A stretch of DNA of 5,489 nt from Clostridiales bacterium. Lineage in GTDB: Bacteria; Bacillota; Clostridia; Christensenellales; Christensenellaceae. The notes beneath the pieces are model-generated. The model searched no databases. It was given only the letters and a program-made list of their open reading frames with translations, and was not told the DNA's origin. The translations under genes were made by a program, and so were the position numbers. The stretch is taken from NCBI GenBank assembly GCA_019420265.1, contig JAHZHM010000156.1, positions 1 through 5,489 on the forward strand, given 5' to 3'. Positions 5,207 to 5,489 of this stretch are shown piece by piece; within the stretch, counting starts at the first letter, position 1, and every line of letters starts with the position of its first letter.

Positions 5207-5489
5207 TTAAAGCTCCAGCCGCCGCCTTAGGATATTCAAATACGCTGTGGAAATCTCTTCCCATTCGCGCCCCTCTTCCAGCTCTGCCAAAACCAGCGGA
5301 ATGACATAGTTGATGCTGCGGTGAATCACCGCCATGCCCTGCTCACAAAGATATTCCACTTTGCCTTTCTCCCGCACCATCTCGGAGATCGCATTGAGAA
5401 TATCGAAGCGAATGCGCCGGGCCTTGGCATAGCCGCCTTGATCCAGCAGCGCAAAAGAGCGGTTGGATAAAATTGCCTTGCGGTAGAAA
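5207..5489 (-). CDS. Unidentified protein, C-terminal 93 residues (gene begins beyond right edge)
   Basis: The frame is open from the window edge to a TAA at 5209-5207, with coding-like composition and a strong terminator directly after it. The visible protein reads FYRKAILSNRSFALLDQGG at the start, continues through ILNAISEMVREKG and IHRSINYVIPLVLAELEEG, and ends LNILRRRLEL. It looks wholly alpha-helical, with alternating hydrophobic and charged positions and no membrane span. I do not recognise the family. The FYRK segment and helical layout recall the C-terminal ligand-binding half of TetR-type regulators, which would suit a neighbour of transporter genes. However, the DNA-binding half is outside the window, so this remains a guess. 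Confidence 0.7.
   Translation of the reverse strand, partial: FYRKAILSNRSFALLDQGGYAKARRIRFDILNAISEMVREKGKVEYLCEQGMAVIHRSINYVIPLVLAELEEGREWEEISTAYLNILRRRLEL

Overview
The window reads as chromosomal DNA of a moderately GC-rich, low-G+C-phylum (Bacillota) bacterium, most likely a spore-forming member of the class Clostridia. Supporting signs are strong AGGAGG-type ribosome binding sites on most genes, a TTG start codon, intrinsic terminators with U-tracts, sigma-A-type promoters, and a gene for a YtxC-family sporulation protein. I see no insertion sequence, CRISPR array, tRNA or rRNA. No exact species can be named from the sequence alone.

Layout, left to right. Positions 1-624 (minus) hold the N-terminal 208 codons of a ytxC-like gene that runs off the left edge. 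A 305-bp divergent intergenic region (625-929) follows, with a good sigma-A promoter for the rightward gene, a sigma-K-like motif for ytxC and an AT-rich imperfect inverted repeat. Positions 930-1964 (plus) encode a Dam-family adenine-N6 DNA methyltransferase with a small helix-turn-helix-like domain at its N-terminus; no restriction enzyme lies beside it. A bidirectional terminator (1968-2000) separates it from a leftward-transcribed cluster: a 68-aa double glycine-zipper protein (2036-2242), an MFS transporter (2268-3548) and a second, paralogous MFS transporter (3660-4901). A hairpin with a U-tract lies between the two transporters. A 305-bp upstream region (4902-5206) carries a clear TTGACG-N17-TATCAT promoter with an inverted repeat over its -35 box, and the terminator of the next gene. 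The right edge (5207-5489, minus) holds the last 93 codons of an unidentified protein.

How it fits together: the leftward cluster probably starts from the single clear promoter near 4958. It would make two related membrane carriers and a tiny membrane protein, with expression of the distal genes possibly reduced by the intercistronic hairpin. The substrate of neither carrier can be told from sequence. The methyltransferase is transcribed separately toward the cluster and shares its terminator. The most interesting items are the regularly spaced double glycine zipper, the HTH-Dam fusion, the tandem MFS pair that differs at a conserved motif before TM5, and the inverted repeat over the transporter promoter. 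I did not find convincing evidence of a wholly new system.
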